Below, in pieces: positions 1 to 11,138 of a stretch of 64,000 nucleotides of DNA. The translations under genes and the position numbers were made by a program. How positions within the stretch are numbered: position 1 is the first letter of the stretch; each line of letters starts with the position of its first letter. The notes beneath the pieces are model-generated. The model was not told the DNA's origin and searched no databases. It worked only from the letters and a program-made list of their open reading frames with translations. Source of the DNA: Liriodendron chinense (taxonomy: Eukaryota; Streptophyta; Magnoliopsida; Magnoliales; Magnoliaceae); NCBI GenBank assembly GCA_003013855.2, contig PVNU02004155.1, positions 1,984,001-2,048,000 of the forward strand, given 5' to 3'.

Positions 1-1250
1 ACAATGAAATCTGCAACCGAGATGGCATCTGCCAGAGCGGCAGAAATAAGTAAAAAGTTAAAAGCAAATGGGGTAGGGAATGAAGATAAGGAAGGGGCTC
101 GAAAATCCCTTGGAATGAAAGAAAAAGAGCGTACCAGAACGCTGGCACGGCCGCAGGAAGAAGAAAGTTAAGGAAAATGGGAAAGAAGAAAAACCAGAGT
201 GCAGGAGCAGTAAGAAAATGGAGAAAGGTTTTTCAGAATCTGGCCAAGTCTCAGATTTTATACTCGGGGAAGGATTTGGGCACTATTCAGGTCTCATCGC
301 ATTCAATACGAAGGCAACACGTGGCAACTCCCTACTTGATGAATTCGAAAAACTGCGCCGTTCAGGACACACGGCGACACCCCGTTCGACTAAATCATAT
401 CGGTGATATCACGCCGTACGGAAAAATGATGACTCCTCGATATATCAAGGGACGCATTTAATGCCCTCGATAATTCGAGAGACGCATTTAATGCCATTTT
501 CCCGCCCATCGAAATGACGGCGTCGCGAATGCAAAAACGACAAAAATTATCTAGGTCGGCAATTTCCTCTTAAGTTTTTACCCCTGAGCTGAGCAGAACA
601 CCCTCGAGGGTAAAAAGGGGGCTTCTATTATGGGTAAAGAGCCGACCTGGGAGAAGGTTTGTTACACCGACCCGGGAAGGGACGAGCCGACCCGTCTCTA
701 GTCCAGATACGAATCAGGTCGGGTCAACCCGATTGAAAATGGTCGGCTCGGTCCGAAGTAATGAAGGTCGTCTTAAGCGAGCTGAGCTGTAAATCCGCAA
801 TCTCAGGCTCACGCCAAGATATCAGGAGAAAAGATCGGCATCCCCAGCCTTTAGGGATAAGGATCTTCGTTTGTTATGGGCAGATCCGAAGATCTCGGAA
901 ACCCAACTGGCAGACCGCTAGAATCACGACTCTCCGAAGGGCAAGCAATCTCGCAACCTAGGTCTATAAATAAGGATATTCTCTCTATTATCAAGGTATG
1001 CAAGCTAATATCAATCTACATTAAAAATATCCGATTACTCAAGATCACTGACTTAGGTATCGGAGGGTCATTGGCTGGACCCCCAGCCACCCCCCTTTAT
1101 CCTCTGTATTCTTTTGCAGGATCTAAGAATTCCGTCCTCTCCTACCGGAAGTTCAATTTCGTTCGGCTATTCAGATCATAGATCTACATCTTCGTCTGTT
1201 AACCATTTTTTAGTAACAACAAGCCCTATTTGGATCTGATTCATTTTTTT
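1..1250 (+). mobile_element. Ty3/Gypsy LTR-like remnant with promoter
   Basis: This block reads like the end of a plant Gypsy element followed by LTR sequence. A TATA-like TATAAATAAGG lies at about 965-975. The stretch near 1055-1078 (GGTATCGGAGGGTCATTGGC) parallels the LTR end at about 48967 (GGCATTGGAGGGCCATCAGC). Short ORFs here have no recognisable domain. GCATTTAATGC words near 465-495 resemble words near 54230-54300, so the two blocks may come from related LTRs. Exact LTR ends are not resolved. Confidence 0.5.
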
Positions 1251-1254
1251 AGCT

Positions 1255-1345
1255 AGTATCTTAGAATGATTTGGAAAAATGAATGGACGGCTTGGATAAA
1301 TCTCATATATCACGGTGGGCCCTACAGAACCCCTACCTCGACGGA
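1255..1345. mobile_element. Mutator-like MITE, right-end fragment
   Basis: Contains the foldback family's right-end words: GGAAAAATGAATGGACGG, then TCACGGTGGGCCC. The left half is missing, so this is a truncated copy. Confidence 0.5.
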
Positions 1346-1479
1346 GTCCACAAGGTGTGGTCTATTTTGCAAGCAAAGCATATTTCAAAGTAAGCCTTAC
1401 AATGGGTGGTGTTGGACCGGGTTGGTGTCGTGTGGTGTCAAAAATTTGCTCATCCAGACCTGATCCCTTAACTAACTAG

Positions 1480-1900
1480 TCGAAATCTAAAAACCCAAAC
1501 TCATTTGTTAATTTAATGGGTTACCTGTAACTCGGCCCATTTAACCTGTTAAATACATGAGCCGTTCCAAGTTAGGTACGGGTTGACCTGCTACCCTATT
1601 CGACAGAGATATTTGAGTGTGGCTGTGGGCAGAATGATGGAGAAAACTCCCTGAAGGGGGGGGGGGGGGGGGGGGGGGGATCTTAGCTTAGGTTAGGGTT
1701 TTCCCACCACACTAAGGGTAATTACTAAAATGCCCTCGCTAACGGGTAAAACGAGTTTCATGGGTGAAACACTAAAACGACCTGTTGTGTTAATGGGTCT
1801 TAACAAGCCAACCCGTTAGTAACCCGACACGATAAGGCTTGACCCGAACATTGATTTTTTCATGCGGGTTTCGTGCGGATTGGCGGGTCGTGTGGAATTT
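1480..1900. repeat. GGGTT-rich dispersed repeat with a poly-G tract
   Basis: Repeated AACCCG and GGGTT-type words resemble the hAT-type repeats at 11139, 29242 and 44314, but no terminal repeats or target duplication could be defined. A run of 24 G lies at 1656-1679. No coding potential was seen. Confidence 0.3.
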
Positions 1901-1954
1901 TGCCAACCCTATTTCAAAAGAAGAGTGGTGACTAGGTGGTGTTGGGTGTGGTGC

Positions 1955-2215
1955 CCACATAATGTTTATATTTTAAATCCATGTAGTCCATATTGCCAGC
2001 TCACTGTAAGGCATGAGAAAAAAATAAGCAGGTCTAAAGCTCAAGTGGACCACACGTAGGAAACAATGGGTATAATGACACCAAACGTTGAAACTCTCTA
2101 AGCTATGTTTATTTGCCATCTAGCTTGTTGATAAGATCACATAGGCCTGGATGAGGGGAAAACGCAAATATCAGCTTTTATCTAGCCCTGATGTGGGCTA
2201 ATAGGAAGACGTCGT
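1955..2215. mobile_element. Mutator-like MITE, left-half fragment
   Basis: Follows the family order: GCCCACATAATG, AAGCTCAAGTGGACCACAC, AGGAAACAATGG, then TTTATTTGCCATC and CAAATATCAGC. The right terminal arm is absent. Confidence 0.5.
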
Positions 2216-2219
2216 GTGA

Positions 2220-5200
2220 AGACACTACTACGTATTTGGTACAGTTAGAATTGTACTCACATTTGAAGAAGATCCGCATTTAATCTTCTTTCGACATTAC
2301 GCATTTTGTCATTATTGTGATGGTACAAACTCTTATAAGGCCCTTTAAAGGTATGAACGATCGCACGACAGGTGGCTATAATTAACGTGCCCATTAAATG
2401 AGGGACATGCCTGACTTGATTATAAAAGACCCTTTGGGTGAGCGTATCCCATCCCACAACTAGATATGATCTCATTCGGAAGGTCATCTCTTACAGTCCT
2501 TCCAAAATGGGAGATTTCCCCAGAGACATGCGGAGAGCCAACAGTGATCCAGAAGATTATGAGTATTGAAAGGTCAAGTCGGTATAAAAACCAACCTAGA
2601 TATGGTCCTGGACCAAAATCGTAAAGGGACGGCTGAACTTACATCACGTCCCATTCTATACAGCAATTGGAATAAAAAGAATGAAAATTTTGATATATCT
2701 AAATGATAGATCAGTATTAGGGGTCAAATCCCTCCAACACTCCAACCCATCATCGTTCAAGATGGTCAAATGAATGAGGTGGTTTGATCTAGATCGTCCA
2801 ACGCCTGAAAGTTGATGGGCCATCAAGATACGTTGGATGGCCACGTTCGATAGAAATCAAGCCTTAAGTTTTCGAACTTTGGTCTAATTATTTCCAAAAG
2901 AAGAACTCTGGAGGCACCATATTAGATCTTTAATGGACCACGAAGATCTTTGTAGAAAATCAGCTACGGAATGAAGATCTGAGAAGCTAGCGAACTTGTG
3001 GCTCTTTCTTTCGAAAGCAAACTCCAGTTTGCCAAGGAGAATGTTGCATATCTAGAAAGCCCGCACGAAGAATTCTGAAAGATCCAGAAGCCCAACGAGG
3101 GGCTTTCACCACCTCGAAAAAGCTATAAAAGGAACATTTGAATAAGAGCTCGAGGCGGCATGCCAAACACATCTGTTTATATGTCTACTTTGCTTTTATG
3201 TCTATTTAACTTTCTCTGGCCTGGTTCACTTTGCCCAGCGGCTCCCGTTGTAGTACGTTTATCTTAAGAACAGATTAAATATATGCAAACTTAAGTTATC
3301 AGATTATTATGTCTATTTGAGTTTTGATTTAATTATTTATACCCCGATCATATCCTACCGACCATTTGCCTCAATCGTCTATTCCGACAGGCGTATCAGG
3401 TATTTATCTTTCTTTTCACTTTAATATTAAGAGTATGAAGCATAACGATTGTACACAGGGCTAATGCATTAATAAATATCGATCGTGTTTATGCTAGTCT
3501 TTACTCTGTTATGCATAAATCTTTTTACTCTGATTGAGGAATACCACGTTAAAGACTGGTGAAATAGTCGATTCCATAATAATCGGTACAAGGCAAAAAG
3601 AACTCATTTGTGAAGGTTAACCCCTTCCCTTACTCAAATCGCCTGAGTATGGCGTGCATTTATATATTAGTCGGTGATCGAGAAGACTCTAGGTTCTGAT
3701 CCAATCTTCAATTTGTTCGTCTTAACATAGGAGTACTGACCAATTCAATCAATATCCTTGAGTCAAGTAGACTCTGGCATACTCTCGCAATCATACATGC
3801 ACACGCACTTCTAATTCAGGCCCTCATTCATAGGAGTGGCCTTGACTGGCTGAATTGAGAGCAACACCTTTTTTCTAGCATACGTAGTGGGACCCAACGG
3901 CGTGAGTATTTCACGATCAAGATGAGATGCCACAAAAAAAAGACTAGCTTCATGGCCGATGTTGCAGAGGAACAACAAGTCCCAACCCAGTATGATGAGT
4001 CTGTGGTCGACGTTGACATGAGAACATCCTCCCAGCACACCCCATGCGGCTTCACTGCATTCCTTGAACAAATGATGAAGTGCATGCAATAGATTGCTAG
4101 GGATGATGGGTCACAAGTAAAAATAAAATAAAAAATGAAAGAAACACCTAGAGTCATTTTTGGAGATTCAAAGCGCTTAAAAGACGTTCTCCCGTTCTCC
4201 ATCCTGATGGACATGAGGTAGAACCACCGACTGAGCTCTCGAAAAGAACCAACCAAAATGAGCCACAAAGGTCAACCTCTACCACCCTCCTTGGCGGTAG
4301 AGGAAGAGTAAAATGACCATGGCCTTAACCAGCCAAAAAACCTCAACCAGTAGAGTTACAACATTTATGGGAGTCACTTACTAGTCGGATCAAGTAATCC
4401 TGTCGGCTAGATGGCTGAGGTGACATTATTGCATTGCCCGATGGCCGAACCACCTTAGGGGCAACCCCAGTACAGATTGACCTACTACAATGGAGCCTAA
4501 AGGGCCATGTGTACCCCTGTGGATTAACCTAGGATACACAGGCCTTCTATCAAGGGCAAAGCAGGGCACATGGGCTTCATATGACAACCTTCGGGTGTGT
4601 CCCAGCTGCATAGTGGCTCGTATAGGACCGAAACTTCCATAGGATTGCTACACTCAAGGGGCAATCCTCGGTCGAAGTTCCTGTGTGTCCAGGACCTCGT
4701 AAGACATAGGTGCCTGGGGGCAACCCTACATGCCGCCTTTGCCCCACAATGGTCACCAGAAGCATGAGGCGCCCATCGGACAACCGCCCGTAGCAGTGGT
4801 TCCTATCCCCATACCATGCGTGACACATGACTTTGATCTCAACCAGCTGCAAAGGTATCAAACCTTGTAACAATAGCAAAGCCCCGAATGATTGATTGGC
4901 CGAGAAGATGTGATGGGACTCATCTAGGAATATGGTGCTAACCTAAACGATCAATGATTGCCTTAGCCGATCTATAAAAATCGTATCCTAGTTAGGTTGA
5001 TTTGTATTATGAGTTTCTTAGAGGTTTTAAAATAATAGTGTTTATCCTATTTTCAGAGGATAATGGGACCTTTACCATTGAACACGTAGGTTAGTTCACC
5101 ATGCAATGTGGAGAAGCATCTTGAAATGATTTCGTAAAACTTCGTTTATTCAGAAATTCACTAATGGGGACTGTATTTACGTGATATATTAACCAACTGG

Positions 5201-5790
5201 TAAATTCGGTTCAGACCTTGCCCGAGGGGGAAGAAAAGTTTCACATGCAGTTCCATCGAGTTGAGCCGGAAGTTTCCATGGACGACCACTCTCATTTAAG
5301 ATAAGCATCAGAGGAGTCAGCCGAACGATTTATTGCTTACTTTAAGGGCTCCAAGAATCGTTGCCTGGCTGTCCTCCTCAAGGTCGAGTTTGCTAAGTTG
5401 GCCCTATAAAGTATACACTTTGAGCTTTAAAACAAGTTCGAAGGAGCCTACTTTGAAGACTTGTTTGAGTTATTGACCAGGGCCACTAGATACGAGCAAA
5501 TCCTTCGGAAAGAACAACGTTGGATGAGTTCATTCGAGGGAACCTATTATAGCCCTAACTGCAATCTGGTTGTGGCAGACGTAATACCCGCACGACCGAA
5601 TGAGGAATATGATGCATGTTTCGAGGCGGATGTGGCCGAGATAGTCGGTATACAACTGTGTGAGTGCCCGACCCTGAGAAGGGCGAAATATAAAGTATCG
5701 ACCGCGGTAAGTCAAAAGAAAGGCACCCATAAGGTTAACAATCTTTATGTGTCATGCCCTGAAATTCAGCACCAAGCACGAAGACTTTGA
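2220..5790 (+). mobile_element. Decayed Ty3/Gypsy element (LTR/leader plus gag)
   Basis: An LTR-like promoter word TATAAAAGG is at 3124-3132. Plus-strand reading frames broken by stops continue into a gag-like segment ending near 5790. Minus-strand ORFs of up to about 146 residues between 3811 and 4880 carry no recognised domain and look like chance frames. No protease, reverse transcriptase or integrase was recognised, so this is a truncated copy. Confidence 0.5.
5200..5790 (+). pseudogene. Gypsy gag fragment (retrotransposon gag domain)
   Basis: The plus-strand translation contains the helix-rich pattern of plant retrotransposon gag: ESAERFIAYFKGSKNRCL, then an EFAKLAL-like segment, then FEDLFELLTRATRYEQILR. 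At least three in-frame stops interrupt it, for example at about 5300 and 5408. The last open stretch (5461-5790) encodes 109 residues. Family knowledge assigns such segments to capsid. Here it is a non-functional relic with no neighbouring pol. Confidence 0.55.
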
Positions 5791-5799
5791 TCTTGAGGT

Positions 5800-6370
5800 G
5801 TGAATTTAGCAAAAATGCAAGTGGGCGAGTTCCCGCGTGCCCAGGCAATCTAGTTAACATTCACTCATAATCAATAATCATACTAACTTTAAATTAGCGG
5901 TATTAAAAGTTAAGTAGAGATAACAAAATACATAGATATATAGCTAATATTTAAGATGTACAACTCCAAAAGTGGTGACCACCCAGGTGGGGACTACACG
6001 AGTCACAATATAAATTAAACAAATCCACGGATTCCACCTAGTTGGGGACTCCAATGTACAAATCTAAAACAAATGAAACCAAAAGGTCTAGAGTCTCCAC
6101 TCAAAACTCCAATAATAGAACCTTAGTGAAAGTACTCCGCCTACTCCAACCCACCTAAGACCTGAAAGTATGATGCTTCCTCTATAGGGTCTAGCTACGC
6201 CTCATCTACTGTATCAACCTTTGTGGTACCTGCATCGATGATATTGTCTAGTTGTTGTTTTAAAACACCATTCCAGGTGGAAGCGAGTAGCTAACTCAGT
6301 GGTACCATCTTCCTAAGTTGCATATGTTATCAACACAATCAGGCGTAGGTAATGATAGCATAACAAAAGA
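5800..6370. repeat. Dispersed repeat sharing a segment with 46190-46420
   Basis: About 150 bases here (6212-6365) match 46270-46415 closely in the same orientation, including CACCATTCCAGGTGG, then TTGCATATGTTATCAACACA. Upstream it is AT-rich with TTGGGGACT repeats. No domain-bearing ORF was seen. It is probably part of an unclassified LTR element. Confidence 0.45.
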
Positions 6371-6663
6371 CTTATTCTTTTATTTTTCAAATTAAATTTT
6401 ATTTATGTTTTTTATTTTCAATTAAGCAATTATTTCTAACACCTATTAGGATGCCAATTATCAAGCTGATCTGACCATGGCCTACTTCTCCCTATCAAAT
6501 GAACAATTACAGCCAATGCTAATACGGTCCAATCTGATTGTTAGGATCAAGCAAAAGGAGAAATTTTTGGGTCTTTCATGTATGATGGGACTCACAACAT
6601 GAGTGGTCAGAACTCGAATTTGGTAGTGGCTCCACCAGTACCGACGTGGGTGCTGGAAAAGCC

Positions 6664-7060
6664 ATATAGGCCCTACCATGATATATGTGTTCTATCCACG
6701 CCGTCCATTTTTTTTTTCTGATCCAAAACTCAAGTGGGCCACACTTTAGGAAGCAGTGGGGAAACCTTCGTATGGCCCACGGCGATATTTATTTGCCATC
6801 CAACCTATTCATAAAGTCACACAAACCTGGATGAAGTGAAAACACAAATATCAGCTCGGTCCAAAACTTCTGCAGCACTTGAAGAATTTTTTAATGGTCG
6901 GCGTTCAATCCGCACCGTTTTCTGTAATGTGGTCCACTCGAGCTTTCAATCTGCATATTATTTTGGAATCATGCCCTAAAATGACCTGAAAAACGGATGG
7001 ACGGTGTGGATAAAGCATACGCACCAGTCGGCCCCACAGAGCCTGGGCCAATCGTGCCAC
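6664..7060. mobile_element. Mutator-like foldback MITE, diverged copy
   Basis: Both arms are visible. The left arm has CTATCCACGCCGTCCA and CTCAAGTGGGCCACAC; the right arm has GTGGTCCACTCGAGC and CGGATGGACGGTGTGGATAA. The middle holds TTTATTTGCCATCCAACC and AACACAAATATCAGC. The ends are degraded and no target duplication was found. Confidence 0.6.
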
Positions 7061-7122
7061 AGTCCTCTCCGTGCGCTCCACCACGCAATCCAAGTCCCTT
7101 CCACGTGGGAGCGGATCGCGTG

Positions 7123-7672
7123 GGGAGCGGATTAGGTGAGACCCCGGCCTCACGTAAGACGGTGCGGCCTTACCGTGGGGTTACCGTGGGGCCCACCTTG
7201 ATGTATGTATTATGTATCCACTCCGTCCATCCATTTTTTCAGATCATTTTAGGGGATTATACCAGAAAGGAAGCAGATCCAATCATCAGGTGGACCATGA
7301 CATAAGAAACAGTGGTGATTGACCATCCTACCATTAAAAACTTATTAGGATGTACCTTCATGTTTCCATAGTGTTTATTTACCATCCAATCTGTTGATAA
7401 GGTCACATGATCCGGAATTAAGAAAAAAAACAAATGTCAGCTTCATCCAAAACTTTTGTGGGCCATTAATGGTCAATAATCACTATTTCCTATTTTATGG
7501 TTCACCTGATGATTGGATCTGCTTCCTTTCTGGTATAATCTCCTAAAATGATCTGAAAAAATGGATGGACGGCTTGGATACATAATAGATACATCAAGGT
7601 GGGCCCCACAGTAACCCACGGTAAGGGCCGTACCGTCTTGGGTGTGGCCGGGGTCTCACCTAATCCGCTCTC
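7123..7672. mobile_element. Mutator-like foldback MITE with perfect 9-bp target duplication
   Basis: The 550-bp element has long terminal inverted repeats. The left end GAGCGGATTAGGTGAG (7125) is the exact reverse complement of the right end ending at 7670, and pairing continues through ACCCCGGCC, AAGACGGT and GTGGGGCCCACCTTGATG into the arms. The 9-bp word GATCGCGTG flanks it at 7114-7122 and 7673-7681. Nine-base duplication and long inverted repeats starting with G are hallmarks of Mutator-like elements. There is no transposase frame, so the copy is non-autonomous. Confidence 0.85.
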
Positions 7673-7680
7673 GATCGCGT

Positions 7681-8168
7681 GTGACCCAGGCACACATATA
7701 TCTCTTTGCCCGGGGCTGTGTGGGGATCATATAGATGTCAGTAGAAAATCCACTCCGTCCATATATTTTTAAATACCACAATAGCACAGGATTCTAAAAA
7801 TTAGGTAGACCCAAAAGTCATGTGGGCCATACCACACGCAACAGTGGAGATTGAATTCCTGGTGGTGACAGAAGTTTTATATCAGCATGATATTTGTTAC
7901 TACATTTTATCTCAATGGTAATAATTCGATGAACGGTTTGGATGGCATATAAACATCATGGTCAGCTCCAGAAAGGTTTCAATGGTGGACGTTGTTGTTC
8001 CCACTGTTTTGTTGGTGTAGCCCACATTAGTTTTGGGTCAACCTGATTTTTAGAGTCCTGATGTATTGTGGACTTTCAAAACCGATGAACGGAGTGGATT
8101 TGTCACGGAAATCTCTTTGGACGCCACACAGCCCCGGGTACAGAGATATCTCTGTGCCCGGGGTCACA
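7681..8168. mobile_element. Second foldback MITE (CCCGGGGCTGTGTGG termini)
   Basis: The left end (TATCTCTTTGCCCGGGGC, CTGTGTGG) is inverted at the right end (CCACACAGCCCCGGG, then AGATATCTCTGTGCCCGGGG). The arms include AATCCACTCCGTCCAT and its complement near 8090. It abuts the element to its left, and the left terminus overlaps that element's target duplication. No clear duplication of its own was found. It has no coding capacity. Confidence 0.6.
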
Positions 8169-8174
8169 TGACAT

Positions 8175-8396
8175 CTCTAATATTTGTTCCTACATTTTTT
8201 AAAAAAATTTCAACCGTCCAATAAATGTCCAACAATCCCATAGTTGGATAATCAAATAAGCTTGATTTTTAGTTCATGATACATCTAAACTGGTACCCAT
8301 AATTTGTACAGTTAAATTTGAATTACTTATACACCATGTATCCAATTTCCAAGTGCTTGCATATCATCCATCGCACTCTACCAGAGTATCAAAGTT
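8175..8396. mobile_element. GATACTCTG-terminus MITE, right-end fragment
   Basis: Ends in CATCCATCGCACTCTACC followed by AGAGTATCAAAG, the inverted form of termini seen at 11005, 25548 and 35553. It lies within about 270 bases of the CML start codon and so probably contributes to its promoter or leader. Confidence 0.5.
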
Positions 8397-8660
8397 TCTC
8401 TCTTTTCCATTTTTTTAGTGATTCAAACGGCTTTTTAGGACAGCCAAACACTCCTTGCATGGATACCATTTTCTCAACATAACTAACCAAACCACCACCA
8501 CAAAATACCCACCAATGCCAACCGTTTTCTTGAGAATTTTCCATTTTTGTCCCCTTCATAGTTCCACCCCAAGATAATTCCCCCCCTTGAACTCTTGAGA
8601 CCCACAAAGGAAATCTACGATTTTTTTCTCTCTTTCTTCTAATTCGTCGATCGGACGGAG

Positions 8661-9125
8661 ATGGATCCGGTGGAGCTCAAACGGGTTTTCCAAATGTTCG
8701 ATCGGAACGGCGACGGTCGGATCACCAAACGCGAGCTCGGTGACAAGTTAGAGACTCTCGGAATTTTCATTCCCGACAATGAATTGGTGGCGATGATCGA
8801 TAAGATCGACGTGAATGGCGATGGATGTGTGGACATCGATGAGTTTGGGCAGTTGTATCAGACGATCATGGACGAGAAGGATGAGGAGGAGGACATGCGG
8901 GCCGCGTTTAACGTGTTCGATCAGAACGGTGATGGGTTCATCACCGTCGAAGAGCTGAGGTCGGTCTTGTCGTCGCTGGGCCTCAAGCAAGGACGGACGG
9001 TGGAGGATTGCAAGATGATGATAAGGAAGGTGGATGTGGATGGAGATGGTATGGTGAATTTCAATGAGTTTAAACAGATGATGAGAGGAGGAGGTTTTGC
9101 TGCATTGAGTAGTGGTAGTAGCTGA
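8661..9125 (+). CDS. CML3: Calmodulin-like protein, CML3/CML7 type
   Basis: A calcium sensor of 154 residues in one exon. Four EF-hand loops are intact: residues 14-25 (DRNGDGRITKRE), 50-61 (DVNGDGCVDIDE), 87-98 (DQNGDGFITVEE) and 125-136 (DVDGDGMVNFNE), each starting with Asp and ending with Glu at position 12. The length and the C-terminal GGGFAAL match the Arabidopsis CML3/CML5/CML7 subgroup, typically about 150 residues. That subgroup binds calcium and then regulates target proteins; it lacks catalytic activity. Arabidopsis CML3 works with the peroxisomal protease DEG15, but this protein ends in SGSS and shows no obvious peroxisomal signal, so the same partner cannot be assumed. The ATG at 8661 begins the conserved MDP start. 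The exact orthologue within CML3/5/7 is uncertain. Confidence 0.93.
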   Translation: MDPVELKRVFQMFDRNGDGRITKRELGDKLETLGIFIPDNELVAMIDKIDVNGDGCVDIDEFGQLYQTIMDEKDEEEDMRAAFNVFDQNGDGFITVEELRSVLSSLGLKQGRTVEDCKMMIRKVDVDGDGMVNFNEFKQMMRGGGFAALSSGSS

Positions 9126-9129
9126 GGGG

Positions 9130-9545
9130 AGGGGGTGTAGGTTGTAAATAGTTTTGTTGGGAGGGGGCTCAATGTATTTCTTTTATGGGATTATATATGG
9201 GGTTCTGATAGAATGTGGGTCCCACAGGCTACTATGGTGAGCCTCTTTTCACCATTGGATAGCACTCATGTTAGAGATCTGGACCATTCATCAAAGTAGC
9301 ATAGATCAGGCTTGTATGAGAGAAAAGTGGGCACTTAGAAGAAAAAGTCCGATGGTCCAAATTCTCAGTTGATGAGTTTATGTGGCAGGTGCCATCCAAC
9401 GGTGGAAACAAGGCCTCCTCTCTATGGTAGTTAAGATGTTGGATCCCACGGTCTATTAAAACCCTCATGAATGTTTCGAATTTTTAACGGTGATGATTTG
9501 AGGTGGTTCTGGTGCATTTTGATTAGTCTTAGAAAATGCAATTTT
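9130..9545. other. CML 3' flank, no gene seen
   Basis: AT-rich downstream sequence with possible poly(A) context near 9170-9200, then low-copy-looking sequence. No supported coding region or terminal repeat. Confidence 0.4.
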
Positions 9546-9551
9546 GTATGG

Positions 9552-9995
9552 GAGGCGGATTGCGTGGTGACCCTGCCACGACCAATCTCTGTGATGACAG
9601 GACTCTGTGGGGCCATCATGATGTATGTGTTTTATCTATGCCATTCATCTGTTTTACCAGCTCATCTTAGGCCATCAGCCAAAAATTGAAGCATATCCAA
9701 AGCTCAAGTGGACCACACCACAGGAAACAGTGGGTATAATGATGTCCGCTGCTGAAACCTTCCTAGGGCCATGGTTATATTTATTTGTCACACAGACGTG
9801 GATAAAGGGAAACACAAATATCATATAGATCCAAAACTTCCATGGCCCATAAGTTTTCAATGGTGGGCGTTCAATCCCCACTGTGTGGTCCACTTGAGCC
9901 CTGCCTTATTTTTTCAGCTTATATCCTAAAATGACATGGAAAAATGGATGAACGGCCTGAATAAAACCCATAAATTATGGTGGCATTGATGAAAA
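9552..9995. mobile_element. Mutator-like foldback MITE
   Basis: The left end GGCGGATTGCGTGGTG resembles the GCGGATT termini of the two copies with target duplications. The arms follow the family order: GTTTTATCTATGCC, AAGCTCAAGTGGACCACACC, and later GTGGTCCACTTGAGCC and ATGGATGAACGGCC. The right terminus is lost or diverged, so no target duplication was seen. Confidence 0.65.
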
Positions 9996-10164
9996 TGGAC
10001 GGTCACAACCGAAAGTTAGGATTTAATGGTGTCCCAATTGGTTGGCGAGGATTGTCCGATTGAGTACATCTGGTCCGTGTATGATGATCCAAACCAGTCA
10101 TCCTGCGGGCCCCACTCATTGGCCACCAATACTAACAAATGGGCCTTTTCCTTGGATGGGAGCC

Positions 10165-10668
10165 ACTGTGTACCTGCTCTCTTTTACCAGGTCGGGATTA
10201 TCTAAAACGGGTGCGCCACTTGGCTGACCATGGGGCCCACCTAGATGTATGTATTGTATATCCACGCCGTCCATCCGTTTTTACAGCTCATTGTATGGCA
10301 TGATCCCCCAAAAGGAAGCAGATGCAAGTTTCAGGTGGACCACACCACAGTAAACAGTGGTTATTAACCATTAAAGCTCTTTTATGGGCCACAGAAGTTT
10401 TGGGTCAAGCTGATATTTTTTTCCCCTTTCATCCAGGTCTGTGTGACTTGATCGACAGGTTGGATGGTTAAAAGCATTACAGTGGACCTTGGGAAATTTT
10501 TAATGGTGAGCTTTCAACAACCAAGTTTTTGAGGGTCATGCCCTAAAATGATATGATATGCAGAAAATGATGGACAGCGTAAATATACAACACATACATA
10601 GATGTGGTCCCTATAGTCAGGACTGCATCCACATCGCTGGTTTGGGTCGCAGCCAAGTTGCGCTCCCG
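10165..10668. mobile_element. Mutator-like foldback MITE
   Basis: Left arm: GGGGCCCACCTAGATG, TCCACGCCGTCCATCC, CAGGTGGACCACACCAC. Right arm: CCTAAAATGATATGATATGC, GTCAGGACTGCATCC, ending near GCAGCCAAGTTGCGCTCCC. The reverse complement of that end (GGGAGCGCAACTTGG) resembles the GGGAGCGGATT start of the 7123 copy. The left terminus is shortened. Confidence 0.65.
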
Positions 10669-10739
10669 AAAGAGAGTGAATTTTGGATTGTGGCCCAATC
10701 ACCAGTTGAAAGTGAATGGTTTTGATGTACTTCATTTGA

Positions 10740-10912
10740 GTTCGGATCCTCTGTTGAAACCTAGTAGAGAAACCTTGCACGTCACTTCTCTAATTGGTCC
10801 AGATTAGCCTGACTGTGTGAGAGGTGAGCTGCTTTGACACAGTCAGGATGAGCTGGACCAATCAGAGCAGCGGAAGCAAAGGTTTTCTACAGAGGATCTG
10901 GATTCACTTCAT
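10740..10912. repeat. Long imperfect hairpin
   Basis: The arm ATTGGTCCAGATTAGCCTG (continuing ACTGTGT, from 10793) pairs with ACACAGTCAGGATGAGCTGG (continuing ACCAAT, ending about 10862) around an 18-base loop with only a few mismatches. Outer segments around GGATCCTCTG (10744) and CAGAGGATCTGG (about 10893) also pair. It could be a small MITE or a small-RNA-type precursor. I recognise no known miRNA in it. Confidence 0.55.
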
Positions 10913-11004
10913 TTATTCCACGTATGCAAGAATGACATGAAGGCAGTCATCTATTGCCTCCCACCAGGCAGGATAATATTTTTTCTTTTTTTCTTCTGGT
11001 TAAG

Positions 11005-11130
11005 AAAAGCTTAGATACCCTAACAGAGTGTGATGGATGATACGCAGGCACTTGTAAGTTACTTTGAAATCGCACATGTGGAATAAACATAATTCAAATT
11101 AAGCCATCCAATTATACATACAAGTTTAAA
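11005..11130. mobile_element. GATACTCTG-terminus MITE, left-end fragment
   Basis: Starts AGATACCCTAACAGAGTGTG, then GATGGATGATACGCAGGCAC, closely matching 25548 onward. The 3' part is interrupted by the hAT-type insertion at 11139. Confidence 0.5.
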
Positions 11131-11138
11131 TGTATGAT

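Noticed and set aside
3811..4879. Minus-strand ORFs of 92-146 residues
   Set aside because: No conserved domain; they lie opposite a decayed plus-strand retroelement and overlap each other in different frames.
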